Assembly (NCBI GenBank): GCA_946811695.1
Contig: OX328131.1
Span: forward strand, 12,929,141-12,993,140
Direction: 5' to 3'
DNA: 64,000 nucleotides
Source of the DNA: Gonocerus acuteangulatus
Taxonomy: Eukaryota > Arthropoda > Insecta > Hemiptera > Coreidae
The notes under the pieces are model-generated. The model was given only the letters and a program-made list of their open reading frames with translations, was not told the origin of the DNA and ran no database searches. Below are positions 1 through 10,672 of the stretch, piece after piece (position 1 is the first letter of the stretch; each line of letters begins with the position of its first letter). The position numbers and the translations under genes were made by a program.

Positions 1-530
1 ATACCACTGACTCACTCACTGACTCACTCATCTATCATCCCCCAGCCCAAACCACTCGACAGAAAAATTTGAAATTTTGCATGGACACTCCCTATAGGAC
101 GTAGACAATCGCTAAGAAAGGATTTTCTGATATTCGAATTTTTAGGTATTTTTAGAGGGGTTCAAAGTTTTAGTTGGTTAGAGCAGGAAAGGAAGGTAGA
201 ATGCGTTGCTAGGACGACAAAGAACAGCTGTTACCGTACATTATCTATTTCATAGTATTATTTTTAATGGAGGTTAATTTCAACTATAATGGAAGACCTT
301 GAATTACTAGAAATAAACTGTGATTTTGTCCCTCATAGAGTTTACCCCCTGGTGGTGGCGCATCCGAGGTAATAATATCCCGAACCACTTGAAACAAAAT
401 TTGAAATTTTGCACGGACAATCCGTTTAGAATGTAAACACACGCTAAGAAAGTTTTTTTTTTTTTTGTTTTTTTTTTTATATTCAAATGTTTAAGTACTT
501 TTAGGGGGGTTTGAATTATTAAGAAGGTCC
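1..530. repeat. Dispersed repeat, two related units
   Basis: Two diverged copies of one unit lie at about 1-185 and 370-525; both carry AAATTTGAAATTTTGCA followed by a segment ending near CGCTAAGAAAG. No convincing coding potential. The second copy has T-runs inserted. Confidence 0.5.
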
Positions 531-1130
531 TCATCGGCTCAAAAATGGTCCGATTTTGATTACATTAGGTAAAAAAATCTTTCTTCTCATTTGAAAGGTC
601 AAGTTTAATAACCAGCTGAATCCGTTAACTGGAACATGGTTTTGGAAGCAAAATGTGCGCGAATAAATCGGAACGCTTACATTTTCGAGACCATATGCTT
701 CCAGGTACGCCTTATATAGGTTCCTTAACGTAGGAAAACGAATAAAACCATTTTTAAAGCGATTTCTGTAGCCATTTGCCAGAAAATTGATAGAAATACT
801 TTTCCAAACTAATTTTCTGTTTGGGTATTCAGAAACGATGATTGGTTCACTTGAAACTTGTACCAGGTATTTGACATTCATCTAATCTAAGATATTTAAA
901 CTTTGTAATCGTTTGGAGGTAGGAAGTATATAGAAAAAAATTGTATTAATCGTGATACAAAGTTTTCGGATCTCAGTATAGTTTCTAAAATATCTCGAAA
1001 ACGGTTGGGAAAACGTAGTAAGTCGAAGGCGGCTATTCGTAAGGTTACTAAATTCTCTACAAAAAAGATTCTGTTGTAATGTTCGGTGGGCCGATGTCAA
1101 TCGAAGAGATAAGTGCTTAAAACTTTAAAG
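531..1130 (+). repeat. Fragment of family A (Helentron-like) element
   Basis: This stretch matches, with heavy divergence, the conserved body of the complete family A copy at 49449-50969, for example the phrases ATGGTCCGATTTTGAT, TTTGAAAGGTCAAGTT and AAAACGAATAAAACCATTTT in the same order. Neither terminus is visible. The antisense open frame over it is not conserved between copies and is not called as a gene. Confidence 0.55.
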
Positions 1131-1513
1131 TTGTTAGTTTTATTCTTTTCAACGTGTATTTGTCTCTGTAAACCTAACGTTATAAGTAGTTGTATTTTTT
1201 TTTACTCCCCAACGGAAACAAGCACGGTTACCTCCACATGGTGTTTCCTGGGTAACTCTAATGTCCGTGCAATAATAAGCTGTACAAAATGATGTAGTAG
1301 CGTTAATTTTGATCATACATTATTTATCGCAATATAAAAACTTCTTATCGGCCGTGGTGAAGCACGGGTATTCAGATAGTAATAATATACATAAATAAAA
1401 TATAATGATACTTAACAATGATAATCATAGAATAATAACAATAATCAAATTAACAATACCATTAAATTAATATAAAAAAAGAACAAATAAATAAATTTAA
1501 TAATGAAATAAAT

Positions 1514-1826
1514 CAAATACAGCCAAACCTAGTCTAACTCATATAACCTCATCCAGTAGGCCAGAGCTCCTCTGGAGGTATCTACGTGATGCAAATACAG
1601 CCAAACCTGGTCTAACTCATATAACCTCATCCTCTAGGCCAGAGCTCCTCTGGAGGTATCTACGTGACGCAAATACAGCCAAACCTATTCTAACTCATAT
1701 AACCTCATCCACTAGGCCAGAGCTCCTCTGGAGGTATCTACGTGATGCAAATACAGCCAAACCTAGTCTAACTCATATAACCTCATCCACTAGGCCAGAG
1801 CTCCTCTGGAGGTATCTTCGTGATGC
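1514..1826. repeat. Tandem repeat, 78-bp unit x 4
   Basis: Four head-to-tail copies of a 78-bp unit start at 1514, 1592, 1670 and 1748. Each begins CAAATACAGCCAAACCT and contains CCAGAGCTCCTCTGGAGG, itself a near-palindrome. Copies differ at only a few positions, so the array is young. Confidence 0.9.
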
Positions 1827-1868
1827 AAATACAAAATACAAAAAACAAATCCACCACACAGTCCAAAA

Positions 1869-1911
<43 letters not shown>

Positions 1912-1922
1912 CACACACACAT
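1869..1922. repeat. (CA)n microsatellite
   Basis: A run of about 27 CA dinucleotides with one CG interruption. Confidence 0.95.
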
Positions 1923-2139
1923 ACACTCATAAATAAATAACTAAAACAATTAAATAAATAAAAATGAACTACCGACCCTCAAAGGCCTTATCATTAGGAT
2001 TCTAGCTCAAAACCATTATTGAAGAATACATTGTTATAAATGAGGTCTGACAATTTGCCACATAAAAATACATTGAGATAAACAGATTCACAATCTTATA
2101 ATAATTTATTGTAAATATACTCATTATTCCATAAATGAA

Positions 2140-2573
2140 ACGAGACACACCGAGGTCTCATAAAAACTTTAAATCATTCTTCAATGAGGTAGAAACGGAA
2201 AACGAGACACACCGAGGTCTCATAAGAACTTTAAATCATTCTTTAATGAGGTAGAAACGGAAAACGAGACACACCGAGGTCTCATAGGAACTTTAAATCA
2301 TTCTTCAATGAGGTGGAAACGGAACACGAGACACACCGAGGTCTCATAAGTACTTTAAATCATTCTTCAATGAGGTAGAAACGGAAAACGAGACACACCG
2401 AGGTCTCATAAGAACTTTAAATCATTCTTTAATGAGGTAAAAACGGAAAACGAGACACACCGAGGTCTCATAAGAACTTTAAATCATTCTTCAATGAGGT
2501 AGAAACGGAAAACGAGACACACCGAGGTCTCATAAGAACTTTAAATCATTCTTCAATGAGGTAGAAACGGAAA
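2140..2573. repeat. Tandem repeat, 62-bp unit x 7
   Basis: Seven copies of a 62-bp unit beginning ACGAGACACACCGAGGTCTC and ending in TAGAAACGGAAA. Each unit contains the imperfect dyad GAGACACACCGAGGTCTC. Copies are almost identical. Confidence 0.92.
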
Positions 2574-2576
2574 ACG

Positions 2577-2759
2577 TTGATTGAGACTACCATAATATTG
2601 AGTTTATTTATTAATATAATCGCTGCTGATTGGAATCGAGTATTGAGTAAGCTGAGAATAAACAGCCATTGTTATTCTCCGATGCTTCAAGAAGAATGGC
2701 CTGTGTATTTCGACAGTACTGACCCACATTTAGTCGAATTCATCAGTCGGAGAATATAA
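2577..2759 (+). CDS. Unrecognised short open frame after the tandem array
   Basis: An open frame of about 60 codons begins at the end of the 62-bp array, with no convincing start codon (it opens on TTG), and stops at TAA 2757-2759. Its second half has a protein-like composition (WNRVLSKLRI, QEEWPVYFDSTDPHLVEF). I do not recognise the family. It may be the tail of a transposon protein or chance. An AT-rich poly(A) insertion follows 25 bp downstream but is a separate event. Confidence 0.15.
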   Translation: MIETTIILSLFINIIAADWNRVLSKLRINSHCYSPMLQEEWPVYFDSTDPHLVEFISRRI

Positions 2760-2784
2760 GTTTTTAATACCTATGCTTTTTAGC

Positions 2785-3038
2785 TTATTTTATTTTATTT
2801 TTTATTTTTCGTATTTACTTATTTATTATTTTGTATTGAGTTATTTTCATTTATTTTATTATTATTATTTATTTATATTTAAATTATTTTGATTTTCTTT
2901 TTTCTTTTTTTTTAACTTTGTCATTTGTATTAATCAATTTCTGTATATATTATTAATTATATTTGTAAGCAAACTTAACTAATGTACTTAAAAAATGTAC
3001 AAATATTAAATAAACGTATTATTAAAAAAAAAAAAAAA
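2785..3038 (+). mobile_element. Retroposed poly(A)-tailed sequence with 12-bp target duplication
   Basis: ATGCTTTTTAGC occurs at 2773-2784 and again at 3039-3050. Between the copies lies an AT-rich stretch ending in AATAAA (3009-3014) and an A-run (3024-3038). This is the structure of a 5'-truncated retrotransposed transcript end. The source transcript is not recognised. Confidence 0.6.
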
Positions 3039-3290
3039 ATGCTTTTTAGCACAGGGCGGAAACACCGCTTATCACTAGCGTATACAGAAAATAATTTAGG
3101 GGGAGAGGGCTGGGAGCACCTAGGCATTTGTGGTGTTGGGAAAGTTTTAAATATTTTAGTGTAAAAAGGTGAGTTTTAATGTCCTCTGGACACCTAGTAG
3201 ACCAGGGTAGATGTAGAAGACATTTTTCGTTGTTAATAGGCATCTTTTATATGATTTTTTTCCTCAAAGATTAGTTTAGTTTGTGTTACA

Positions 3291-3592
3291 TCTATATATA
3301 TAAAAATCACGTCTCTGTCTGTTTGTTCCTTATACAGATCCACACTGATTTTGACCAAACTTGGCACATAGGTAGGTCTTGACCCGGGGAGTGTCGTAGG
3401 GTAAGTCAAGAACGTCTACCACCTGCCTGTCTGTATGTTTGTTCCTTACACAAATCGGGTTCGAAACTGTGAACCCGAACAGTTACAGATTTGTTTTTTT
3501 AGATTTTAATATTACTTATTTGCTTTCTCATTTTTTGGGGATTTTCTAGATGCAGAAAGTAGGTGTAGCACCACACACCGGGAAACAGCTAG
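3291..3592 (+). mobile_element. Small non-autonomous Helitron
   Basis: The element starts TCTATATATATAAAAATCAC directly after an A and ends in CTAG directly before a T, as canonical Helitrons do (host A^T). About ten bases before CTAG there is a hairpin, GGTGT...ACACC. No coding capacity. Confidence 0.65.
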
Positions 3593-3622
3593 TTCTCTAT
3601 AAGTAAAGATCCTCTGTTCAAC

Positions 3623-3925
3623 ATGTCAAAACACGATTTCCACCATGTTCGAAATGCAGCCGAAACCGCGCGTAACATGAATGTTGTTTGTGTTGAAGAA
3701 AGCATCAGTGAATGTACAGTGGAGCGATGGTTACAAAAAGGCCTTCTTGGAGATGTTGATGTTGAAGACAAGGAAGATTGCCTTGTGTTGTTGTTCATGA
3801 CCAACTAAGGGCTTTGGTAGAAAAAAAAAAACCCCTCGCGAAACTACTCTGGACATTGCAAGAGAAGTTGGTGTTGACCACTCAACAGTTTTTGATGGTC
3901 TGGAACAAATTGGTCATATAAAAAC
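3623..3925 (+). pseudogene. Mariner-like transposase, N-terminal relic
   Basis: The translation runs through the two helix-turn-helix segments typical of mariner transposases: AAETARNMNVVCVEESISE, then TVERWLQKG with an acidic stretch, then, after an in-frame stop and frame change, TTLDIAREVGVDHSTVFDGL and EQIGHI. The DDD catalytic domain is absent. It lies just upstream of the first recognised exchanger exon and is dead. Confidence 0.65.
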
Positions 3926-4177
3926 CTTCATTATTTGTGCAACAACCCAATATTTCCATTGATGAGTATCTTTTGTTGGTATAGAGGTAAGTATGCAGAG
4001 CCTTATATGACAATAGCATAGTCTGATATGCCATACTGTGATGTCTCGGGACATTGCGAGAGAAGTTGTCCAATTTTTTATTAATTTTTATAAGTTATTA
4101 TTATTATTTTTTAAATAATGTCTGTGTTTATAAAGTATCAAATAAATAATGATCTTTCTACAATGTTTCTGTTTCAG

Positions 4178-4425
4178 GAATGACAGGCAATCACTCGATT
4201 TACGAGTACGGTCCTCCGGACATCTGTAAACCCGGCTTGATCCTCCCTCTGATCGACGAACGGTCGTGGAATGTCACATTCAGGACGATCCTCTATTTCT
4301 TGGCTCTCATGTATTTCTTTCTTGGCGTGGCCATCCTCACGGATATATTCATGTCGGCTATAGAGTCCATCACCAGCAAGACTCGCAAGATTTACATGTC
4401 CAAGGCCGCCAAAGCCGCCAAGAAG
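4178..4425 (+). CDS. Calx: Na+/Ca2+ exchanger exon 1: N-terminus and first membrane helix
   Basis: Acceptor TTTCTGTTTCAG ends at 4177 and donor AAG|GTATTT starts at 4426. The exon opens with GA before ATG (4180), so this Met is either the start codon or an internal residue after a phase-2 intron. The protein shows a short polar segment with one NHS glycosylation sequon and the CKPGLILP motif seen near the start of exchangers. A helix follows (LYFLALMYFFLGVAILTDIF), then the cytosolic ITSK segment and a lysine-rich end (AAKAAKK). It ends in phase 0. Confidence 0.88.
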
Positions 4426-4544
4426 GTATTTAAATGTCTTTCAAGGATTCTGTTTTTGGCATTATTTCAGGAAAATTTAATATATGTGTTATTGCAGCCA
4501 TTAGACTCCCTATATAATTTGCGGTTACACTGTTAAAGTGCTAC

Positions 4545-5513
4545 ATAGTGTGATTCCTCCCTCCCTTCATAGGGAGGGAACCCGCAATTTACGTCGATCT
4601 GATAGCGCAATCCGAAAATGCCATGCTTCAGAGCTCAGAAAAAAAAGGTGGATCAAATTTGGGTATATATATTTATATTAGTCCCAAAGATACTTTATCT
4701 CAAACAAAAAGCGAAATTCGTTAAAATACAAAATATGCCTATTAGCACACTGTTTTTTTACGAAAATCCGCGCGAAACGAAATCGTAGTGAATACGGTTG
4801 AGCACTTATTGGCTTCCATTTAAAACTTTGTATAGGCAATTTTACGTGGGGAAACAAATGAGACCATTTTCTGGGACATATCAGTAACCGTTGTTAAGAG
4901 AAGTCGCAGGGTCTGCGTCATCTTAGCGCGGTTCCGTCCATCTCGAAGAAATTGAGTAGATTAGCATCACAAATCACAGGAAACTGACAGTAGCCATGGA
5001 AAAAAATAATCTTTTCTTGGGATTTTCTTAAATGCCACAAAAGTTCTTGGCACATCTTAGCAAACATGTGAGATTTATTGTGAAGCTTAATACATTTTGT
5101 AGAAAAAAAAAGGTTCTTTTGTAAGTTTTCGGTGAAATCGGAGCTTAAAATACGAAAGTGCCGGTTTTGTTCTTTATAACAGGTTTTTGTCCCTGTTAGT
5201 CTTTGTTATTAAGTGGTGTATGTTGTTGTTTGTTAATTGCACTTAACATTAATATAATTTTTTTAGTAAAACAAGTTGAGCATTTGAGAAGGCGGAGTAA
5301 GTAAATTCCGCTTAGGCTACTGCCAGTTTTGTTTACTGCGGCGCCTAAATTGTTGCTTTTTTTTTTAAATTACATTGGAGTAGGTGTTTACATTTTTCAC
5401 GGAAGGTCAAAACAAAATATTAGCTGTTTCAATTCTAAGCTTTCCAAGGGACAAGAATGGAAACGCGATAAGATGACGCAGTTCCTGCGAGTCGGACTTG
5501 TTCCTTACTCGGA
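4545..5513 (+). repeat. Diverged family A (Helentron-like) element
   Basis: The 5' hairpin TTCCTCCCTCCC...AGGGAGGGAA lies at about 4553-4582. The 3' end is at 5449-5513, with a degraded subterminal repeat, the stem CGCAGTTCCTGCG and AGTCGGACTT. A second family A 3' end in the opposite direction is embedded at about 4900-5000 and shares its interior with the fragment at 38965-39065. It lies in exchanger intron 1. Confidence 0.55.
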
Positions 5514-5631
5514 AGTCGAGTTCTTATTAGAAATTCTTCTTGGTTTCGATCAACCATTTAATTTCTCCAGTTTTTTATTAATTTAATTTTTTACCAGTGC
5601 CTGTTTCAATATTATCTTACGTTCGATGCCA

Positions 5632-5764
5632 TTTTAGCACTTTCCTCCGAAGGAAATTAGCTATTGACGTTGCACTCATGACGGACGTTGCACGAAAAAT
5701 TTCTTCGAATCTTTATCGATCCTACCTAGTAGACACCGAAAATGACCCCAGTTAAAATTTATAT

Positions 5765-5857
<93 letters not shown>

Positions 5858-6602
5858 TATATGTGTCCGTTAACACGATACAGGCCAGAGTTTTTGTTTT
5901 TCGACACGAATCTTGGTATGTAGTATTCCCCCATCAAACGATTGAACGAGTTCGTTAACCAACAAAATCGGTCCATCCGGAGGGGGCGTTTACTCCGGAG
6001 CCAAAGTAGTTATTTGTCAATACCAGCCATAATATTTGTTATATTTCAACGAAACTCGGTATTTCTTGTGGTCAACCGAAGAGAATTCTTTTTTGTAAAA
6101 ATAAACTAAATCGGTTGACTAGAAGGGGGGGTTTACTCCTGACAGAAATTACTAGTTTCCTTATACCGGTCGTAATTTCTGTTGTATTGTTACGAAACTC
6201 TGTGTACGTCCTGGGTATCTAATAAGAAAGAAGTGTTGTTAAAATGAACTAAATCGGTTTATTGGAAGGGAGGGGGAGGTGTTACTTTGTACTATGTTTG
6301 AATTGAATTCATTCGCCAAACGTAGGTTCGTGAAACTCATCAAGATCAATAAATGAATATGTGAAGCTTTGTGTATTTACTACGTAGTGTAGTACCCCGC
6401 ATACACAAAACTCTGGAAGGAAATTTATTACAAAATTAATAATTGAAACAGCTGCTCATAAAAGCAAAAGAGCAGAACAATTTATGTTTTTATTTTATTT
6501 ATCTAAAGAGGTTATTCTAAGCAAATTATTCAGGAATGCACTCGACCCTACCCAATTCTGAGGAAAGTGCTTAGTGATGCAGCTCCTGCGTGACGACCTT
6601 CT
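5632..6602 (+). repeat. Family B (Helentron-like) element, complete
   Basis: It starts TTTTAGCACTTTCCTCCGAA, whose hairpin folds with AAGGAAATTAGC. It ends with the subterminal repeat GAGGAAAGTGCTTAG, the small stem GCAGCTCCTGC and GTGACG. A long (TA)n tract (about 5757-5852) sits after the 5' block, as in other copies. The second half holds several related sub-blocks, each with an AACTAAATCGGT-like phrase and a G-run. No coding capacity. Confidence 0.65.
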
Positions 6603-7084
6603 TATATTTCTTGATGAAATTCGGCTAAAAAATACTTTGTCAAACCAAAGGATAAGTTTGGTAACCAAGAGAACTCGCATACCGGAACACTATTTTTCCG
6701 AGCAGCTCAGGCACAAAATTGAAGTTATGCCGAGTTTGCATTAATTGGCTTGCATTGAATTTAGATGCCTTTCTTGGACTGCTCTTTGGTATCTATAAAT
6801 ACCAAGGAGGTGAAATAAAGAGTTTGATCTTTGACCGCGGCCTCGTGATCTCATTGGAATCTTGGTCAATGCTGTCATGAACCTGTCTGGTGTAGTTAGT
6901 GACATCATGCCCGCATCTAAACCTACCTACCATCTCCTTTCTCTTATAGAAATCTTCAGAGGTTCCTAACACATCAGCAGGAATCAAATGATTAGCTTCA
7001 AATAGCTCGAAATATTAAGAGAGGAATCCATTTTTTCCACGCGGTGACTCAATACGGAAGTGTGGACGAGGAATGAATACTTTT
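6603..7084. other. Intronic stretch, nothing recognised
   Basis: No conserved coding or repeat structure identified. The short antisense open frames here have no recognisable protein features. Confidence 0.4.
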
Positions 7085-7420
7085 CATATACCATAGATAG
7101 CGAAAAAAGTCCAACTCGCAGAAACTCCGTCATCTTATCGTATTTCCCTTCTTAACCCTAGTGGCATTTGCAAAGCTTAGAATAGAGTACATTTATAAAA
7201 AATAATTTGACGTAAGGAATCAAATGAGATAAATTTCAAGGCCATAACTATAACCGTTTTCAAGAAAACTGGGAAAACTAGACTTCTTGGGTTTTCGTCA
7301 TTGAGTAGATAGTGGAGGGAGTTTTATCTATCTTCCAATGCTAAAATAGTGTAGGTCAAAAAATCGGTCACTTTAGTGTTATCAGTGACGCGCGAAAATT
7401 TGAATCTGAATATGATTGTA
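7085..7420 (-). repeat. Family A fragment (3' end)
   Basis: Begins with a diverged copy of the family A 3' terminus read on the minus strand (AAGTCCAACTCGCAG...CGTCATCTTA) and continues into degraded family A body. The 5' end is missing; family B sequence follows directly. Confidence 0.45.
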
Positions 7421-7479
7421 AACAAACAATGTATATATTTTCGCCACGAAACTTTGTATATAGTTTTCCCCTAGCAAAC

Positions 7480-7634
7480 TTTAAAGGCTTCCTGATACAT
7501 TCAAAAATGCACAAATATTTGATAAGCACAAAAACAACTTTTTATTTCTTTTAACAAAGAATTAATGAATTAAAGTAATTTTATATAACCTCATAAAATA
7601 AAACATCTGTGCAACAATTCTACTAGTTGCCACA
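7480..7634 (-). repeat. Gypsy 3' LTR
   Basis: Read on the minus strand it starts TGTGGCAACTAG. Bases 7529-7634 are repeated at 10425-10530. The last 49 bases have no counterpart at the other end. Confidence 0.7.
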
Positions 7635-10253
7635 CACCTCCCCCCCAATGAGTCCGTCGAGGAAACGAAGCGGGGGGTTAATTGTTCTTCCTGACCGAGT
7701 CCTTGTCTGAGGTGTTGCGTTATCCTCGGCGGAGTCATTGGAAGAAGAGTTGTCCGATGCAGGTGCTGTCATCCGAGGACTTGATGTGGAACCTTCATCT
7801 TGAAGAAGAAAGGCTGGTTTCAGTCGATCGATGCTGACGTTCACTTGTCTGGTGCCTAATTGTAGGTTAAATGTTTTTTTATCTCTACTTAGAACCTTGT
7901 AGGGGCCAGTGTAGGGGGGCGTTAGTGGCCTTCGAACTGTGTCATCCCGCACAAATACGTGGGTACAAGTCTGTAGATCCTGATGGACAAAAGTTTTTGT
8001 TGTCGATCTTCGGTGAGGCGCAGGGCGTAGTTGTTCCATTTGCTCCCGGAGGAGTTGGACAAAAGATTCTGCTCTTTCAGGTTGTCTACACTTTTCTATC
8101 AGTTGCCCTGGCAATCGTAAAGGTTCACCATAGGTCATTTCAGCTGCACTCGTGGCATTGTCATCGCGTAAGGCTGTTCGAAGACTGAGGAGTACCATGG
8201 GTAGCAGTGAGGTCCAGTCAGAAGCGTTTAATTGTGCCGTGAGGGCGGTTTTCAGAGTCCTATGCCACCTTTCGACACAGCCATTAGCTTGAGGATGGTA
8301 TGCTGTGGTTCGGCAACGCTGGAATCCCAGGGACTTGGACAGTTGGTGGAATAATTCCGACTCAAATTGACGTCCTTGATCTGTTGTTACACGTGCAGGG
8401 ACGCCAAAGCGTGAAATCCAGACATTACAGAGAGCTTCTGCACAAGGTGCCGCTGATATGTCTTGAAGTGGCTGTGCTTCAGGCCACCTGGTATATCTGT
8501 CTATTACTGTCAAACAGTATCGCATACCGTTTGAAGGCGGCAAAGGACCAATGATGTCCAAATGAACATGCTCAAATCGGGCTGATGGTGAAAAAGTTCC
8601 GGGAGGTGCCACTGTGTGTCGATTAACCTTTGACTTCTGACAGGCGATGCAAGTTTTGGCCCAGCTCCCAATATCTTTATTCTGGTTCGGCCAGAAAAAT
8701 CGTTTTGAGATCAGCCTACGTGAACCGCGAATACCAGGGTGGCTGAGGTTGTGCAAGTGCTCGAAGATAAGGCGCCGCGTGCCTTCGGGTAAGTAAGGGC
8801 GGGCGGAAGCTGTAGACGTCTCACATAACAGTGGTCGTGATATGTGCGGAAACTCTATCCACTTGAGTTGCAGATTAGGATTTTTGTGTAGATCAGGGAT
8901 ACTGATATCGCTGGCCTGTGCCTCTGCAATTACTTCCATTCCATCCGGGCCGTTAAATGTTTCAACTCGCGAAAATGCATCAGCAACGTCATTCTCATTT
9001 CCCGCGACGTATTGGATGTCGGTCGTAAATTGACTGATGTAATTTACCCACCGAATCCTCAAAGGTGTGGAGGTCTCTGGTTTCTGTTGAAATGCGAATA
9101 GTAGTGGCTTGTGATCAGTCCATATCGTGAAGTGGCGGCCTTCAATTTGTGAGCGGAAGTGCCGAATTGCCTGGTGAATGGCCAAGAGTTCACGGTCGTA
9201 GGTGGAGTAGGCTCTTTGGGCATTACTGAAGGTTCTCGAAAAAAATCCCAAGGGCCGCCAGTGATCATGTTCCTTCTGTTGCAGTGCTGCTCCCATCGCT
9301 GTTGCTGAAGCATCACACACCAGGACTAGCTCTGCATTAGGACTTGGGTGAGCGAGCATAGTGGCCTTTTGGATGGCTTCTTTACATCCCTCGAAAGCCT
9401 TGGAAGCCTCAGTGGTCCAGGAGATCGGGGTCTTATCGTTCTTCTTTGTTCCTTTGAGGAAAACGTTTAATGGTGCTTGAAAAGCTGCGACATGAGGGAG
9501 GCAACGCCTGTAGAAGTTGAGCATTCCTAAAAAACGTCTTAAGTCTTTCACGGTCTCTGGGCGTGGATAAGAACTTATGGCTTCGATTTTCTCTGGGAGC
9601 GCCGCGATTCCATCGCTTGTAACCCTGTGGCCTAAGAAATCCAACTCCGTGGCTGCGAATACACATTTCGCTAAGTTAATGATTAGCCCATGTTCTTCAA
9701 GGCGTCGAAAAACTTCTTCGAGATCTCTCTTGTGTTCTTCTTCATCAGCTGATGCCACGCAGATGTCATCCAAATATGCAAACACAAAAGGTAAGCCTCG
9801 GAGCGCTGAATCCAGGAACCTCTGGAAGGTCTGAGCTGCATTCCGAAGACCAAAGCACATACGCTGGAATTCGAACAGTCCAAAAGGGGTGATAATAGCT
9901 GTTTTGGGAATGCCTTCTTCTGCAATAGGGATTTGATAGTATGCTCTTTGTAAGTCTAATTTGCTAAAGACTCGTTTCCCTTGTAGGTTCAAATTGAAGT
10001 CTGCAATGTTTGGGACTGCGTAACGGTCCGGTACCGTTTTCGCGTTAAGCTTTCTGTAGTCCCCACATGGCCTGATTCCTCCATCCTTCTTCGGTACAAT
10101 GTGCAATGGACTCGCCCATGGACTGTTCGAGGGGCGGATGATCCCCTCTTCCATCATTTGTTCGAACTCGTGTTTGGCGGCTGTGTATCTATCGGGTGCT
10201 AACCTCCGGGCTTTTGCAGTTACAGACCAAACCGATCTTGATAAATTAGCCAA
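7623..10253 (-). CDS. Gypsy pol polyprotein: reverse transcriptase, RNase H, integrase
   Basis: The 876-codon frame is uninterrupted. Order from the N-terminus: reverse transcriptase from about residue 12 ([31 protein letters not shown], catalytic [11 protein letters not shown]); RNase H ([37 protein letters not shown]); the integrase HHCC finger ([11 protein letters not shown]...CIACQKSK); and the DDE core ([30 protein letters not shown]). It ends GGEVCGN with the stop inside the LTR. Residues 1-11 come from rearranged sequence: homology begins at [12 protein letters not shown], so the natural N-terminal part (gag, protease) has been lost. The enzyme copies element RNA to DNA and integrates it. 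Confidence 0.93.
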   Translation of the reverse strand: MANLSRSVWSVTAKARRLAPDRYTAAKHEFEQMMEEGIIRPSNSPWASPLHIVPKKDGGIRPCGDYRKLNAKTVPDRYAVPNIADFNLNLQGKRVFSKLDLQRAYYQIPIAEEGIPKTAIITPFGLFEFQRMCFGLRNAAQTFQRFLDSALRGLPFVFAYLDDICVASADEEEHKRDLEEVFRRLEEHGLIINLAKCVFAATELDFLGHRVTSDGIAALPEKIEAISSYPRPETVKDLRRFLGMLNFYRRCLPHVAAFQAPLNVFLKGTKKNDKTPISWTTEASKAFEGCKEAIQKATMLAHPSPNAELVLVCDASATAMGAALQQKEHDHWRPLGFFSRTFSNAQRAYSTYDRELLAIHQAIRHFRSQIEGRHFTIWTDHKPLLFAFQQKPETSTPLRIRWVNYISQFTTDIQYVAGNENDVADAFSRVETFNGPDGMEVIAEAQASDISIPDLHKNPNLQLKWIEFPHISRPLLCETSTASARPYLPEGTRRLIFEHLHNLSHPGIRGSRRLISKRFFWPNQNKDIGSWAKTCIACQKSKVNRHTVAPPGTFSPSARFEHVHLDIIGPLPPSNGMRYCLTVIDRYTRWPEAQPLQDISAAPCAEALCNVWISRFGVPARVTTDQGRQFESELFHQLSKSLGFQRCRTTAYHPQANGCVERWHRTLKTALTAQLNASDWTSLLPMVLLSLRTALRDDNATSAAEMTYGEPLRLPGQLIEKCRQPERAESFVQLLREQMEQLRPAPHRRSTTKTFVHQDLQTCTHVFVRDDTVRRPLTPPYTGPYKVLSRDKKTFNLQLGTRQVNVSIDRLKPAFLLQDEGSTSSPRMTAPASDNSSSNDSAEDNATPQTRTRSGRTINPPLRFLDGLIGGEVCGN

Positions 10254-10424
10254 TCTAGCTGATCGTATCGCCGAGATTTACGAGCTAAAGAGTTGCGATT
10301 TAGTTTCAACAAGACCCTCCCGTGCGAATTGGGAGGATAAGCTCCTGAACTCGTTGGGTAAACTCTCCGAACGAGTAGAAAACCTAGAAAAATCTCTCGC
10401 TACTTCTAGATCGCCAAACCCGAT
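10219..10424 (+). pseudogene. Inverted gag fragment of the gypsy element
   Basis: On the plus strand, opposite to pol, the reading frame gives [18 protein letters not shown], then NWEDKLLNSLGKLSERVENL. This resembles the end of the gag core of insect gypsy elements. It abuts the pol start on one side and the shortened LTR on the other, so the gag segment was inverted during or after integration. Confidence 0.5.
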
Positions 10425-10530
10425 CAAAAACAACTTTTTATTTCTTTTAACAAAGAATTAATGAATTAAAGTAATTTTATATAACCTCATAAAATAAAAC
10501 ATCTGTGCAACAATTCTACTAGTTGCCACA
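10425..10530 (-). repeat. Gypsy 5' LTR, shortened
   Basis: 106 bp essentially identical to 7529-7634. The U5-side end of the LTR is missing and replaced by inverted gag sequence, so the usual primer-binding site is absent. Confidence 0.7.
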
Positions 10531-10672
10531 AAACTATTGAACGAGTTCGTTAACAAAATCGATACATCTGGAGGGGGTTACACCGGACCCAAAGTAGTTA
10601 TTTGCCCATACCGGCCGTACTTTTTGTTGTATTGCAACGAAACACGGTATTCGTTGTGGTCTTCTTAATAGA

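Larger units (their letters stand above)
7480..10530 (-). mobile_element. Gypsy-superfamily LTR retrotransposon, rearranged
   Basis: A 3.05-kb minus-strand element flanked by AAAC (7476-7479 and 10531-10534). Its 3' LTR is 7480-7634; its 5' LTR copy keeps only 10425-10530. The pol frame is open throughout, but protease and most of gag are missing, and a piece of gag is present in the opposite orientation next to the shortened 5' LTR. It cannot be autonomous. Its open pol frame suggests recent arrival in a family B repeat inside exchanger intron 1. Confidence 0.85.

Noticed and set aside
531..881. A 116-codon antisense frame, and similar frames at 45671 and 48275
   Set aside because: They lie in the family A noncoding body; equivalent positions in other copies have stops and frameshifts.
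2140..2573. CRISPR array
   Set aside because: Units are head-to-tail without unique spacers, in an insect genome.
5752..5976. Proteins made of alternating Tyr and Ile (also at 27620, 46680-46992, 48755, 53108)
   Set aside because: Translations of (TA)n microsatellites.
7871..10200. Plus-strand and other-frame open frames opposite gypsy pol
   Set aside because: Shadows of the real pol frame.
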